DNA of 64,000 nt from an uncultured Prevotella sp. (GTDB lineage: Bacteria; Bacteroidota; Bacteroidia; Bacteroidales; Bacteroidaceae): the NCBI GenBank assembly GCA_944320235.1, contig CALUGQ010000002.1, forward strand, positions 173,391-237,390. The letters run 5' to 3'. Below the pieces are notes generated by a model. The model made no database searches, was not told where the DNA came from, and was given only the letters and a program-made list of their open reading frames with translations. Within the stretch, counting starts at the first letter, position 1. Each line of letters opens with the position of its first letter. Positions 8,648 through 16,351 of this stretch are shown here, in pieces. The translations under genes and the position numbers were made by a program.

Positions 8648-9952
8648 ATGGACAAGAAAGCCTTTTTTTTCACCATCGCCTTGTTCTTGGGGGGCAGCTG
8701 TGCTGTGCACGCCCAGCAAGGCAATGACGACAACGAGATAAGTGTCACCGACGGGAAAGGGAACGAAGAACTGATAGTCTTCCCCGAGGCCATGGGCTAT
8801 GAACTGGACAGCCTCATGAACCTCTACATGGCAAAGACATACCTCGATGCAGCCGAGGACTGCCAGATGAAGGACGTGAACCCGGTGTTCGACACCGTGG
8901 TTTACATCGACAGGCTCAGCCGCATACCTGCAGTGATAGAGATGCCCCATAACGATGTCGTGCAGAAATTCATCGACAGGTACAGCGGCCGGCTGCGCCA
9001 CTCGGTGAGCTATATGCTCGGTGCGTCGAACTTCTATATGCCTATATTCGAAGAGGCGCTTGATGCTTACAACCTGCCGCTTGAGCTCCGCTATATGCCA
9101 GTGATAGAGTCGGCGCTCAATCCCACGGCAGTGTCACGTGTCGGTGCCACGGGTTTGTGGCAGTTCATGCTTCCTACGGGCAAGCGTTATGGCCTTGAGG
9201 TCAACTCGCTCGTCGACGAACGGTGCGACCCAATCAAGTCTTCGTATGCCGCCGCGCAGTATCTCAGGGATTTGTACAAGGTGTTTGGTGACTGGACCCT
9301 TGTCATTGCGGCCTACAACTGTGGCCCGGAGCAAGTCAACAAGGCCATCCGCCGCTCGGGCGGCGAGCGCGACTACTGGAAGATATACCCCTATCTGCCA
9401 AAGGAAACGCGCGGTTACGTACCGGCGTTCATCGCTGCCAACTACATCATGACTTATTACTGCGACCACAACATCTGCCCCATGACCACGCGCCTGCCTG
9501 CCAAGACGGATACGCTCATGCTGAGCCGCAATGTGCACCTGGAGCAGATTGCAGCCGTCTGCGGCATTGGCATCGACGAGCTGCGGGCCCTCAACCCGGC
9601 TTACCGCCGCGACATCATCCCCGGGGCGACTGAGCTTTCGTGCCTCAGGCTGCCGCAGACAGAAGTCGGCAAGTTCATAGATAACGAAGACTCCATCTAT
9701 AACTACAAGGCCGACGTGCTGCTTTCCAGGCGCGCCACCGTCGAGGTGAACAAGGCCGCCGCGTCGTCTGCGTCGAAGACGCGCAGCACCGCGCGCCGCA
9801 GTCGCAGCCGTGCCCGGTATATAACCATCAGGAGCGGGCAGACACTTTCGCACATTGCCAAGCGATACGGCACCACGGTGAGCCGGCTCAAGAGGCTCAA
9901 CGGACTGAAAGGCACGTCGATACGCGCCGGAAAGCGTCTCCGTGTGAGATAA
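8648..9952 (+). CDS. Membrane-bound lytic transglycosylase with LysM (MltD-like)
   Basis: This 434-residue protein has a signal peptide ending near AVHAQ. An SLT domain spans about residues 120-260, with the catalytic glutamate in YMPVIESALNP (about residue 154) and the GATGLWQFM motif. A C-terminal LysM runs from residue 390 or so (YITIRSGQTLSHIAKRYGT). It cleaves peptidoglycan glycan strands in the periplasm to 1,6-anhydromuropeptides, and LysM binds peptidoglycan. A basic, Ser/Arg-rich linker precedes LysM. It lies in the parAB-DUF5683 cluster. Confidence 0.92.
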   Translation: MDKKAFFFTIALFLGGSCAVHAQQGNDDNEISVTDGKGNEELIVFPEAMGYELDSLMNLYMAKTYLDAAEDCQMKDVNPVFDTVVYIDRLSRIPAVIEMPHNDVVQKFIDRYSGRLRHSVSYMLGASNFYMPIFEEALDAYNLPLELRYMPVIESALNPTAVSRVGATGLWQFMLPTGKRYGLEVNSLVDERCDPIKSSYAAAQYLRDLYKVFGDWTLVIAAYNCGPEQVNKAIRRSGGERDYWKIYPYLPKETRGYVPAFIAANYIMTYYCDHNICPMTTRLPAKTDTLMLSRNVHLEQIAAVCGIGIDELRALNPAYRRDIIPGATELSCLRLPQTEVGKFIDNEDSIYNYKADVLLSRRATVEVNKAAASSASKTRSTARRSRSRARYITIRSGQTLSHIAKRYGTTVSRLKRLNGLKGTSIRAGKRLRVR

Positions 9953-10033
9953 CCATGGGCATCTCCAGCCACGTGCCGTGCGCCGCAGGCTGGGGATGCC
10001 GCTTTTTATGTGACTACTTAAACCGCGAAGGAC

Positions 10034-12304
10034 ATGACTAACGACCAAGAACTGAAAGCCAGGGAAGCTGCCGACGACAAGCTGATTAACGGTGCGTTCC
10101 AGCACTTGCTGGACACTTACCTCAACTCCCGCCACCGCAAGAAGGTTGACATCATCACCAAGGCGTTCAACTTCGCCCGCCAAGCCCACAAGGGGGTGCG
10201 CCGCCTCTCGGGCGAACCATACATAATGCACCCCATAGCCGTGGCACAGATAGCCTGCGAGGAAGTGGGCCTTGGCTCCACGAGCATCTGCGCCGCATTG
10301 CTTCATGATGTCGTTGAAGACACGGACTATACCACAGAGGACATTGAGAACATCTTCGGGCCGAAGGTGGCCAACATCGTCGATGGACTTACAAAGATTA
10401 GCGGGGGCATCTTCGGCGACCGTGCCTCGGCACAGGCCGAGAACTTCAAGAAACTCCTGCTTGCTATGAGCGACGACATCCGCGTCATCCTCATCAAGAT
10501 TTGCGACCGCCTCCACAATATGCGCACGCTCGCCAGCCAGCCGGCAAACAAGCAATACAAGATTGCTGGCGAGACGCTTTACATTTACGCGCCGTTGGCC
10601 AACCGCCTTGGGCTCAACAAGATAAAGACCGAGCTTGAAGACCTCAGCTTCCGCTACGAGCACCCTGACGAATACGCCTCGATAGAGCGCAAGCTTGCAT
10701 CGACGCAGGCATCGCGCCATACGCTTTTCGACGAGTTCACTGCCCCGATACGCGAGGCGCTCGACAAGATGGGCATAAAGTATGTCATCAAGGAGCGCGT
10801 CAAGAGCCCTTACTCCATATGGTGCAAGATGCAGAACAAGCACGTCAGCTTCGATGAGATTTACGACATCCTGGCCGTGCGCATAATATTCACCCCCAAA
10901 GAGCGCGAGAACGAGATCAACGAGTGCTTCAACATCTACGTGGCCATCAGCAGGATATACAAGTCGCACCCCGACCGCCTGCGCGACTGGCTCAACCACC
11001 CGAAGGCCAACGGTTACCAGGCACTGCACGTAACGCTCATGTCCCACCAGGGCCGCTGGATAGAGGTGCAGATACGCTCCGACCGCATGGACGAGGTGGC
11101 CGAGCAGGGCTTCGCCGCCCACTGGAAGTACAAGGAGGGCGACGACGGCGAGATAGCCGAAGACGACGGCGAGCTGAACGACTGGCTGCACACCATAAAG
11201 GAAATACTCGACGACCCGCAGCCCGATGCCATGGACTTCCTCGATGCCATCAAGCTCAACCTCTTCGCGTCCGAGATATTCGTGTTCACCCCCAAGGGCG
11301 AGATAAAGACCATGCCGGCCGGATGCACCGTGCTCGACTTCGCGTTCTCCATCCACACCTTCCTCGGCAGCCACTGCATCGGAGCCAAGGTCAACCACAA
11401 GCTCATGCCATTGAGCCACAAGCTTGAGAGCGGGGACCAGGTGGAGATACTCACCTCCAAGTCGCAGCACGTGCAGCCATCTTGGATAAACTTTGTTTCC
11501 ACGGCCAAGGCCAAGGTTAAGATTCAGGCCATGCTCCGCCGCGAGAGCCGCGAGATGCAGAAGAAAGGCGAAGAGATGCTGGCAGAGTTCCTCAAGAAAA
11601 GCGGCATGGAGTATACCAATGCAGCCGTTGACAAGCTCATGGCCTTCCACAATGTGGACAAGCGCGAGGACCTCTTCCAGGCCATAGGCGAGAAGATGGT
11701 CATGCTTGGCGACAAGGACATAGACGAGCTGAAGGGCAAGAAGAAAGACGGCGGGCTGAAGTGGCGCAAGTTCGTGCCGTTCATCGGCTCCGCCAAGCAG
11801 AAGAAGGATGGCGAGAAGCAGCCCGGGCTGTTCGTCGTCCCCGACGCTTTCAACCGCAAGAAGCCCATCTTCATCACCGACGAGAACATCGGCCAGTACA
11901 AGTTCATGTTCTGCTGCCACCCAATCCCCGGTGACGACATCCTTGGTTTCATCGACAACAAGAAGCAGATAGAGATTCACAAGCGGGCCTGCCCCGTGGC
12001 AGCCAAGCTCAAGGCCAGCTACGGCAACCGCATTCTCGACGCCAAGTGGGATATGCACAAGCGGCTTTACTTCGACTCTACCGTGCGCATCGAGGGCATT
12101 GACCGCATTGGGATGCTCAACGACGTCACGCGGGTCGTCTCCGAGCAGATGAATATCAACATACACAAGGTGGCGTTCAGTTGCGGCGACGGCGTGTTCG
12201 ACGGCACCATCGAGCTGCGTGTGCACGACCGCGACGATGTGCGCTCCATCATCGAAAACCTCAAGAAAGTGCAGGGCGTGCAGGAGGTCAGCCAGATTAT
12301 GTGA
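10034..12304 (+). CDS. rel: Bifunctional (p)ppGpp synthetase/hydrolase, RelA/SpoT family
   Basis: This 756-residue long RSH enzyme makes and degrades (p)ppGpp in the stringent response. It has an HD hydrolase domain (EPYIMHPIAVAQIA ... LLHDVVEDTDY), a synthetase domain (SPYSIWCKMQ, then the YDILAVRIIF region), a TGS domain (VFTPKGEIKTMPAGCTVLDF), a helical and Cys-containing part (KFMFCCHPIPGDDI), and a C-terminal ACT domain. The intact HD motif argues that hydrolase is active. Whether this genome has a second RSH cannot be told from the window. Confidence 0.95.
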   Translation: MTNDQELKAREAADDKLINGAFQHLLDTYLNSRHRKKVDIITKAFNFARQAHKGVRRLSGEPYIMHPIAVAQIACEEVGLGSTSICAALLHDVVEDTDYTTEDIENIFGPKVANIVDGLTKISGGIFGDRASAQAENFKKLLLAMSDDIRVILIKICDRLHNMRTLASQPANKQYKIAGETLYIYAPLANRLGLNKIKTELEDLSFRYEHPDEYASIERKLASTQASRHTLFDEFTAPIREALDKMGIKYVIKERVKSPYSIWCKMQNKHVSFDEIYDILAVRIIFTPKERENEINECFNIYVAISRIYKSHPDRLRDWLNHPKANGYQALHVTLMSHQGRWIEVQIRSDRMDEVAEQGFAAHWKYKEGDDGEIAEDDGELNDWLHTIKEILDDPQPDAMDFLDAIKLNLFASEIFVFTPKGEIKTMPAGCTVLDFAFSIHTFLGSHCIGAKVNHKLMPLSHKLESGDQVEILTSKSQHVQPSWINFVSTAKAKVKIQAMLRRESREMQKKGEEMLAEFLKKSGMEYTNAAVDKLMAFHNVDKREDLFQAIGEKMVMLGDKDIDELKGKKKDGGLKWRKFVPFIGSAKQKKDGEKQPGLFVVPDAFNRKKPIFITDENIGQYKFMFCCHPIPGDDILGFIDNKKQIEIHKRACPVAAKLKASYGNRILDAKWDMHKRLYFDSTVRIEGIDRIGMLNDVTRVVSEQMNINIHKVAFSCGDGVFDGTIELRVHDRDDVRSIIENLKKVQGVQEVSQIM

Positions 12305-12348
12305 GCACTTTCAGCATGAAGCAACAGAAACAACATAACATTATACAC

Positions 12349-13326
12349 ATGAAAAAGAAACTAACTATGCTAATTATCGCGTTGGCTGCCGCCATCGGCG
12401 CTTCCGCGGCGAACAAGTACGACAACACAGACACCATCTTTGTGGCCCGCGACGGCACAGGCGAGTTCCGCACCCTCAGCGAGGCCATAGAGGTATGTCG
12501 CGCCTTCATGGACTACACCAAGGTCATCTATGTCAAGAAGGGGCTCTACAAGGAGAAGGTAGTCGTGCCGCAGTGGCTCACCAACATCGAGATTGTGGGC
12601 GAAGACCGCGACGAGACCATCATCACCTACGATGACCACGCCAACATCAAGCTGCCCGGCACCGACCGCGGCATGGGTACTTTCCGCTCGTACACCATGC
12701 GTGTAGAGGGCAACGGCATAACCTTCAAGAACATAACCATCGAGAACAATGCCGCACAGCTTGGCCAGGCCGTGGCCCTCCATACCGAGGGCGACCGCCT
12801 CACGTTCATCAACTGCCGCCTGCTGGGCAACCAAGACACCATCTATACCGGCACGGCAGGCACACGCCTCTATTTCAAGGACTGCTACATTGACGGCACC
12901 ACCGACTTCATCTTCGGCCCATCTACGGCGTGGTTTGAGAATTGCACCATCCACAGCAAGCGCAACTCTTACGTCACCGCCGCCTCTACCCCCAAGGACG
13001 TGAAGTACGGCTACGTGTTCAACAACTGCCGCCTCACTGCCGACCCCGGCGTCACCAAGGTCTACCTGGGCCGCCCGTGGCGCGACTACGGCTATACGCT
13101 CTTCATGAACTGCGAGCTTGGTGCGCACATCCGCCCCGAAGGCTGGCATCCATGGCAGAAAGAGCGCATGAATACCGCCCGTTACCTTGAGTACAACAAC
13201 CGCGGCGAGGGCGCCAGTACCGAAGGGCGTGCAGCTTGGAGCCGCCGCCTGACGAAGAAGGAAGCCGCAGAGGTGACGCTCCAGAACGTGTTCACCATCC
13301 GCGACACCTGGACACCCGCCAACTGA
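12349..13326 (+). CDS. Secreted pectinesterase (CE8)
   Basis: This 325-residue protein has a signal peptide cleaved near GASAANK. It folds as a right-handed beta-helix in this family and removes methyl esters from homogalacturonan. Conserved CE8 motifs are visible: GQAVAL (catalytic-site Gln), LLGNQDTIYTG (catalytic Asp), TDFIFG (nucleophile Asp) and LGRPWRDY (substrate Arg/Trp). The ATG at 12349 is chosen because a longer frame from 12181 runs inside rel and lacks the signal peptide. It is a single gene, not in a polysaccharide utilisation locus, but another pectin enzyme lies at 19.5 kb. Confidence 0.94.
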   Translation: MKKKLTMLIIALAAAIGASAANKYDNTDTIFVARDGTGEFRTLSEAIEVCRAFMDYTKVIYVKKGLYKEKVVVPQWLTNIEIVGEDRDETIITYDDHANIKLPGTDRGMGTFRSYTMRVEGNGITFKNITIENNAAQLGQAVALHTEGDRLTFINCRLLGNQDTIYTGTAGTRLYFKDCYIDGTTDFIFGPSTAWFENCTIHSKRNSYVTAASTPKDVKYGYVFNNCRLTADPGVTKVYLGRPWRDYGYTLFMNCELGAHIRPEGWHPWQKERMNTARYLEYNNRGEGASTEGRAAWSRRLTKKEAAEVTLQNVFTIRDTWTPAN

Positions 13327-13360
13327 CGCGCGGCCTTCGTGGCAATTGGCTTGAGACCCA

Positions 13361-13399
13361 AAATCCCCGTCTATCGCTAACAGCGGCAGGCGGGGATTT
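13361..13399 (+). terminator. Possible terminator after the pectinesterase gene
   Basis: AAATCCCCG at 13361-13369 pairs with CGGGGATTT at 13391-13399. The T-run is short, so this is a moderate call. Confidence 0.5.
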
Positions 13400-13566
13400 C
13401 GCGTCCAGGCGGGTTTTGCTGGCCAGCGCCACGCTTGTTGAAGTGTATTCTCCGGGTCAAAGGCCCAACCAGGGGCGGAGGCGGGTCACAAAACCGCCAC
13501 AACCTGAGTGAGAGTGTGGCGCAACGTGGTGAAGTCTCCATGTGGCAGGTTACTGCCGAGGCTTCC

Positions 13567-13616
13567 TGTCTCTTGCCGAACTCAAGGTAGTTGTCTCTTG
13601 CTGAACTCAAGGTAGT
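13567..13616 (+). repeat. Tandem duplication of a 25-base unit
   Basis: Bases 13567-13591 and 13592-13616 are the same 25-base unit with one mismatch. The unit contains the start of the broken secretion-tail frame beside it and suggests local slippage in decaying DNA. Confidence 0.85.
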
Positions 13617-13773
13617 CGGCAAACACAATGTGGCCGGCGTAACTGCCAGGACGCTTGCTGTGAGCGCGGGTGTCACCGTGGTTGACGCCATGCTGCAGCC
13701 CGGCGTCTATGTAGCGGTGGCCGAAATGGGCGATGGCCGTGTGCTCAAGGCCAAGCCGTTCGTGGCCGAGTGA
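13591..13773 (+). pseudogene. Remnant of the C-terminus of a secreted protein (sorting-tail-like)
   Basis: About 60 codons read as a coherent C-terminal end: a VTVVDAMLQPGVYVAVAEM stretch, then GDGRVLKAKPFV and a stop. The PGVYVAVAE...GDGR pattern is like the C-terminal type IX secretion tails of Bacteroidetes. An in-frame stop lies just upstream (13588-13590), and no signal peptide or catalytic domain precedes it, so this is probably the leftover of a deleted gene. The call rests on pattern only. The rest of 13327-14402 holds a degenerate repeat and an unidentified open frame. Confidence 0.4.
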
Positions 13774-13959
13774 TTCACAGGTACCATTCCGCAGAATTTT
13801 GAAAGATTTGAACAAGCAATTGTCAAGTAACCAAGTGCAGATGCCGACAGGGGGAAACCGTGTGCCATTGTGGCGCATCGCCCCGCTGTCGGCACCTGTG
13901 CTTTTTTTGAAAGTATTAGTATGCGCCACGTTTGGCTTCATGCTACATCTGCCTAATGC

Positions 13960-14115
13960 GTTCGTGAGCGCTACGTTCGGCCGGGTTTGCAACCCGGCCT
14001 CATCGTCTATGCCCTCTTTCCTTTGTGCCGTTGGCTTTGTCGGGTCGCAGACCCTAACGTCGGTTTTGTCGGGTTTGCAGCCCGTCACGACAGGCGTGTG
14101 TACGTGGAAAAAACG
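13960..14115 (+). repeat. Degenerate dispersed repeat, left copy flanking aqpZ
   Basis: This block contains TACGTTCGGCCGGGTTTGC, a CCCTCTTTCCTTTGTG stretch, GTCGGGTCGCAGACC and a final CGTGGGG. A diverged copy with the same motifs in the same order and orientation lies at about 15340-15470. Each copy has small hairpins of the type CGGGTT-TGC-AACCCG or GGGTC-GCA-GACC. Confidence 0.65.
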
Positions 14116-14372
14116 TGGGGGAGAGTAGGCGAGCACGGGTATGGCGTAACGGGGATGTGTCGGCGAGGGCTGATGTAAGCCATCCTGCCCTCGCCGTTTT
14201 TCTCTATGAAGTGCTGCGCCTGGTGTATGAACTTCACGTAGTCGTAGCTGAGCCACTTGGTTAAGGTGGTGCCGTGCCACTTAGACCTGCCACAGGTGTA
14301 GCTGGCCCGTAACTTGTCGCCCTTGTCCTTGGCCTCCACGAAGGTGGCGGGCAGGCCGTCGGCGTGGCGCAT
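14085..14372 (-). other. Unidentified open frame, probably a gene fragment
   Basis: The minus-strand frame reads coherently in its middle (TFVEAKDKGDKLRASYTCGR ... KWLSYDYVKFIHQAQHFIEK), but it runs out of the aquaporin 3' end with no convincing start and ends inside the degenerate repeat. I do not recognise the family. It may be the remains of an acquired gene or chance coding potential. Confidence 0.3.
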
Positions 14373-14402
14373 TATGATGAAGCCAGGCGCTCCGCAGGGT
14401 AG

Positions 14403-15104
14403 TCAGTCGCGGCCTGCCACCACGCGCCATATGCCGGCAGCGATGGCCGCTCCGGCCATGGGGCCTATGATGAATATCCACAACTGGGCCAAGGCCTTGC
14501 CACCGGCGAACACCGCAGGGGCTATGGAGCGGGCGGGGTTTACCGACGTGCCGGTGATGGGAATGCACACTATGTGGACCAGCACCAGGGCCAGGCCGAT
14601 GGCCAGTCCGGCCAGGTTGCCGGCACCACGGCGGCCGTCGGTAGCCCCGAGGGCAACGAGCACGAACACGCACGTGAACACAATTTCGGCCAGCAGGCCC
14701 GTGCCTACGCTGACGCCGGGCTGGCAGGCGTTAGCCCCGGTGGTGGTGGCAAACGCTCCTGCCTGCGCTATGTAGGTCGCTGTGCCGGGGTCGCTGCCCG
14801 CCACCATGGCCCAGATTATGGCCGACCCGATGAACGCGCCAATCACCTGGAAGAGCATATACATGGCCGCATCCTTGCCGCCGATGCGCTTGCTGAGCAG
14901 CATGCCCAGCGTTATTGCGGGGTTGATGTGGCAGCCCGATATGCCGCCAATGGCGTAGGCCATGGCCACCACAGACAGGCCGAAGGCCATGGCCACGGTG
15001 AGTACCTGTGCGGTGGTGCCGCACCCGAAGTTGAACACTGCGCTTCCGCATCCCATGAGCACAAGCACCATTGTGCCAACCATCTCTGCAAGATACTTTT
15101 TCAT
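14403..15104 (-). CDS. aqpZ: Aquaporin Z-type water channel
   Basis: This 233-residue MIP-family channel has six membrane segments. It has both NPA boxes (SGCHINPAITLG and TGTSVNPARSIAPA). The segment LVLVHIVCIPITGTSVNPARS is the AqpZ-like helix 5 with its histidine, plus the conserved arginine after the second NPA, which favours water rather than glycerol. The ATG at 15104 (MKKYLAEMVG) is preferred over a 36-residue upstream extension of unrelated composition. The gene sits alone between two direct copies of a degenerate repeat in a decayed region. Confidence 0.93.
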   Translation of the reverse strand: MKKYLAEMVGTMVLVLMGCGSAVFNFGCGTTAQVLTVAMAFGLSVVAMAYAIGGISGCHINPAITLGMLLSKRIGGKDAAMYMLFQVIGAFIGSAIIWAMVAGSDPGTATYIAQAGAFATTTGANACQPGVSVGTGLLAEIVFTCVFVLVALGATDGRRGAGNLAGLAIGLALVLVHIVCIPITGTSVNPARSIAPAVFAGGKALAQLWIFIIGPMAGAAIAAGIWRVVAGRD

Positions 15105-15339
15105 AAGCCGAATGTTTTTATGTTTTACGTTGATTGTTGTCGGCAGTGCCTTGCCCCAGGCCTTGCCCGACCGTGTGGGGCGGTGGGCCAAGGCAGCTGA
15201 CCAAGTACCCAAAATGTCGCAATTTTATTTCAATGTGCAAGCAGAAGCCCATGTGTTTTACGCATTCTTAACAAATGGCGCACCATGTTTGCTTACACGT
15301 TTTGCAGCGATGTTGCATCCACGCGTTTGCATCCACGTT

Positions 15340-15470
15340 ACACCTGCCTGTTACGTTCGGCCGGGTATGCGCCCCGTCCGCGTCGTGTGTGAGGCTGTGC
15401 CCCCCTCTTTCTTTGTGTTGTCGATTTTTGTCGGGTCGCAGACCCGTCACAACGTGGGGGCGTGGAAATG
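15340..15470 (+). repeat. Degenerate dispersed repeat, right copy flanking aqpZ
   Basis: It shares TTACGTTCGGCCGGGT, a CCCCTCTTTCTTTGTG stretch, GTCGGGTCGCAGACCCGTCA and ACGTGGGGG with the block near 13960-14115, in the same orientation. Bases 15105-15339 and 15471-15682 show nothing else that I recognise. Confidence 0.65.
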
Positions 15471-15682
15471 GACATGGGATAGAGTGGGAGCGGATGTGGG
15501 ATGTTAGGGCGTAAAGTTGGGCGATGGTGCGAAGTCATTGCCCAGCCCATGGCAGTGCATCAAATCTCCTGCATCATCCGCTGGGTGGTGCCGAGGGCGC
15601 AGATTGTTTCATCGGATGGCAACACCCCGTTGGCAATAATTTATTAAAAACTCTTTACAAAACGCATTCCTGCACCCCCTTG

Positions 15683-15775
15683 GCGGCCGTTTCACATTGC
15701 AAAACGGGCTGTTCCGTGCTCCAAGACAGGCCGTTCGTGAACGCGATGCGGCAGGTTTTGCAGGGCAAAAAGGGC
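15683..15775. repeat. AAAACGGCC-type intergenic repeat cluster 2
   Basis: GGCCGTTTCACATTGC, GCAAAACGGGCTGTTCCG, ACAGGCCGTTCGTGAACG and GGCAGGTTTTGC follow each other. They use the same words as the cluster at 3502-3590 but with imperfect pairing. Confidence 0.7.
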
Positions 15776-15893
15776 GATTATGCAATGTGCTGGCAGCCAG
15801 GCCGTTGCAAGTGAATAGCCGGGATGCGAAACTTCCTTACATCCCTTGGCTGCAAATGCGGCTTGGGCGCGCCGCCGGCCCAGCCCCGCCGGC

Positions 15894-16244
15894 TCAGTCG
15901 ATGGCTGAGAGCTGTTGCTTCATGGCCTGCAGCTCGTCGCGTATGGCCATGAGGCGGTCAAGCACCTCGGCAGTCTTGTCGGCTCCCGTGCGGTTGCTGT
16001 TTATGATTTTCTTAGCCGCGGCCAGCTTGAAGCCGCGTACCTTCACGAGGTTGTGTATCAGGCGTATCTGCTCGATGTCCTTCTCTGTGTACTGGCGCAC
16101 CTTGCTCGGCCCCTTGGTCTTGGGCTTGAGGTACGGGAACTCCTGCTCCCAGTAGCGCAGGGTGCTCTCGTTGAGGCCGAACATCTTGGCCACTTCGCTT
16201 ATGGAGTAGTAGAGCTTGAGGTTCTTGTCGAGGTTAAGTGCCAT
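15894..16244 (-). CDS. MerR-family transcriptional regulator
   Basis: This 116-residue protein has an N-terminal winged helix-turn-helix (YYSISEVAKMFGLNESTLRYWEQEFP) typical of MerR proteins, the QYTEKDIEQIRLIHNLV region, and a short C-terminal coiled coil. There is no obvious effector domain or cysteine cluster, so the signal is unknown. ATG 16244 (MALNLDKN) leaves a normal leader after the promoter at 16284-16292; ATG 16265 is the alternative. It is divergent from alaS with overlapping promoters. Confidence 0.85.
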   Translation of the reverse strand: MALNLDKNLKLYYSISEVAKMFGLNESTLRYWEQEFPYLKPKTKGPSKVRQYTEKDIEQIRLIHNLVKVRGFKLAAAKKIINSNRTGADKTAEVLDRLMAIRDELQAMKQQLSAID

Positions 16245-16280
16245 AAAATCATCGCTTTTTGTCATTCTAAGAATAAAACA

Positions 16281-16316
16281 TTTGCAAATGTACGGAAAAG
16301 AAAGTACCTTTGCAAC
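16281..16316. promoter_or_regulatory. Interlocked divergent promoters of merR and alaS
   Basis: Plus strand: TTTG 16281-16284, 20 bases, TACCTTTGC 16305-16313, driving alaS. Minus strand: TACATTTGC at 16292-16284, with GTTG at 16316-16313 as -33. Each -7 overlaps the -33 of the other promoter, so only one polymerase can bind at a time. Confidence 0.8.
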
Positions 16317-16351
16317 ACTTTTAAAAGAAATTATAATATCAAGGTAATAAT

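Noticed and set aside
9134-12226. Minus-strand open frame of 1030 codons
   Set aside because: It lies wholly opposite the transglycosylase and rel genes, has His/Val/Leu-rich content typical of antisense frames in high-GC DNA, and shows no domain.
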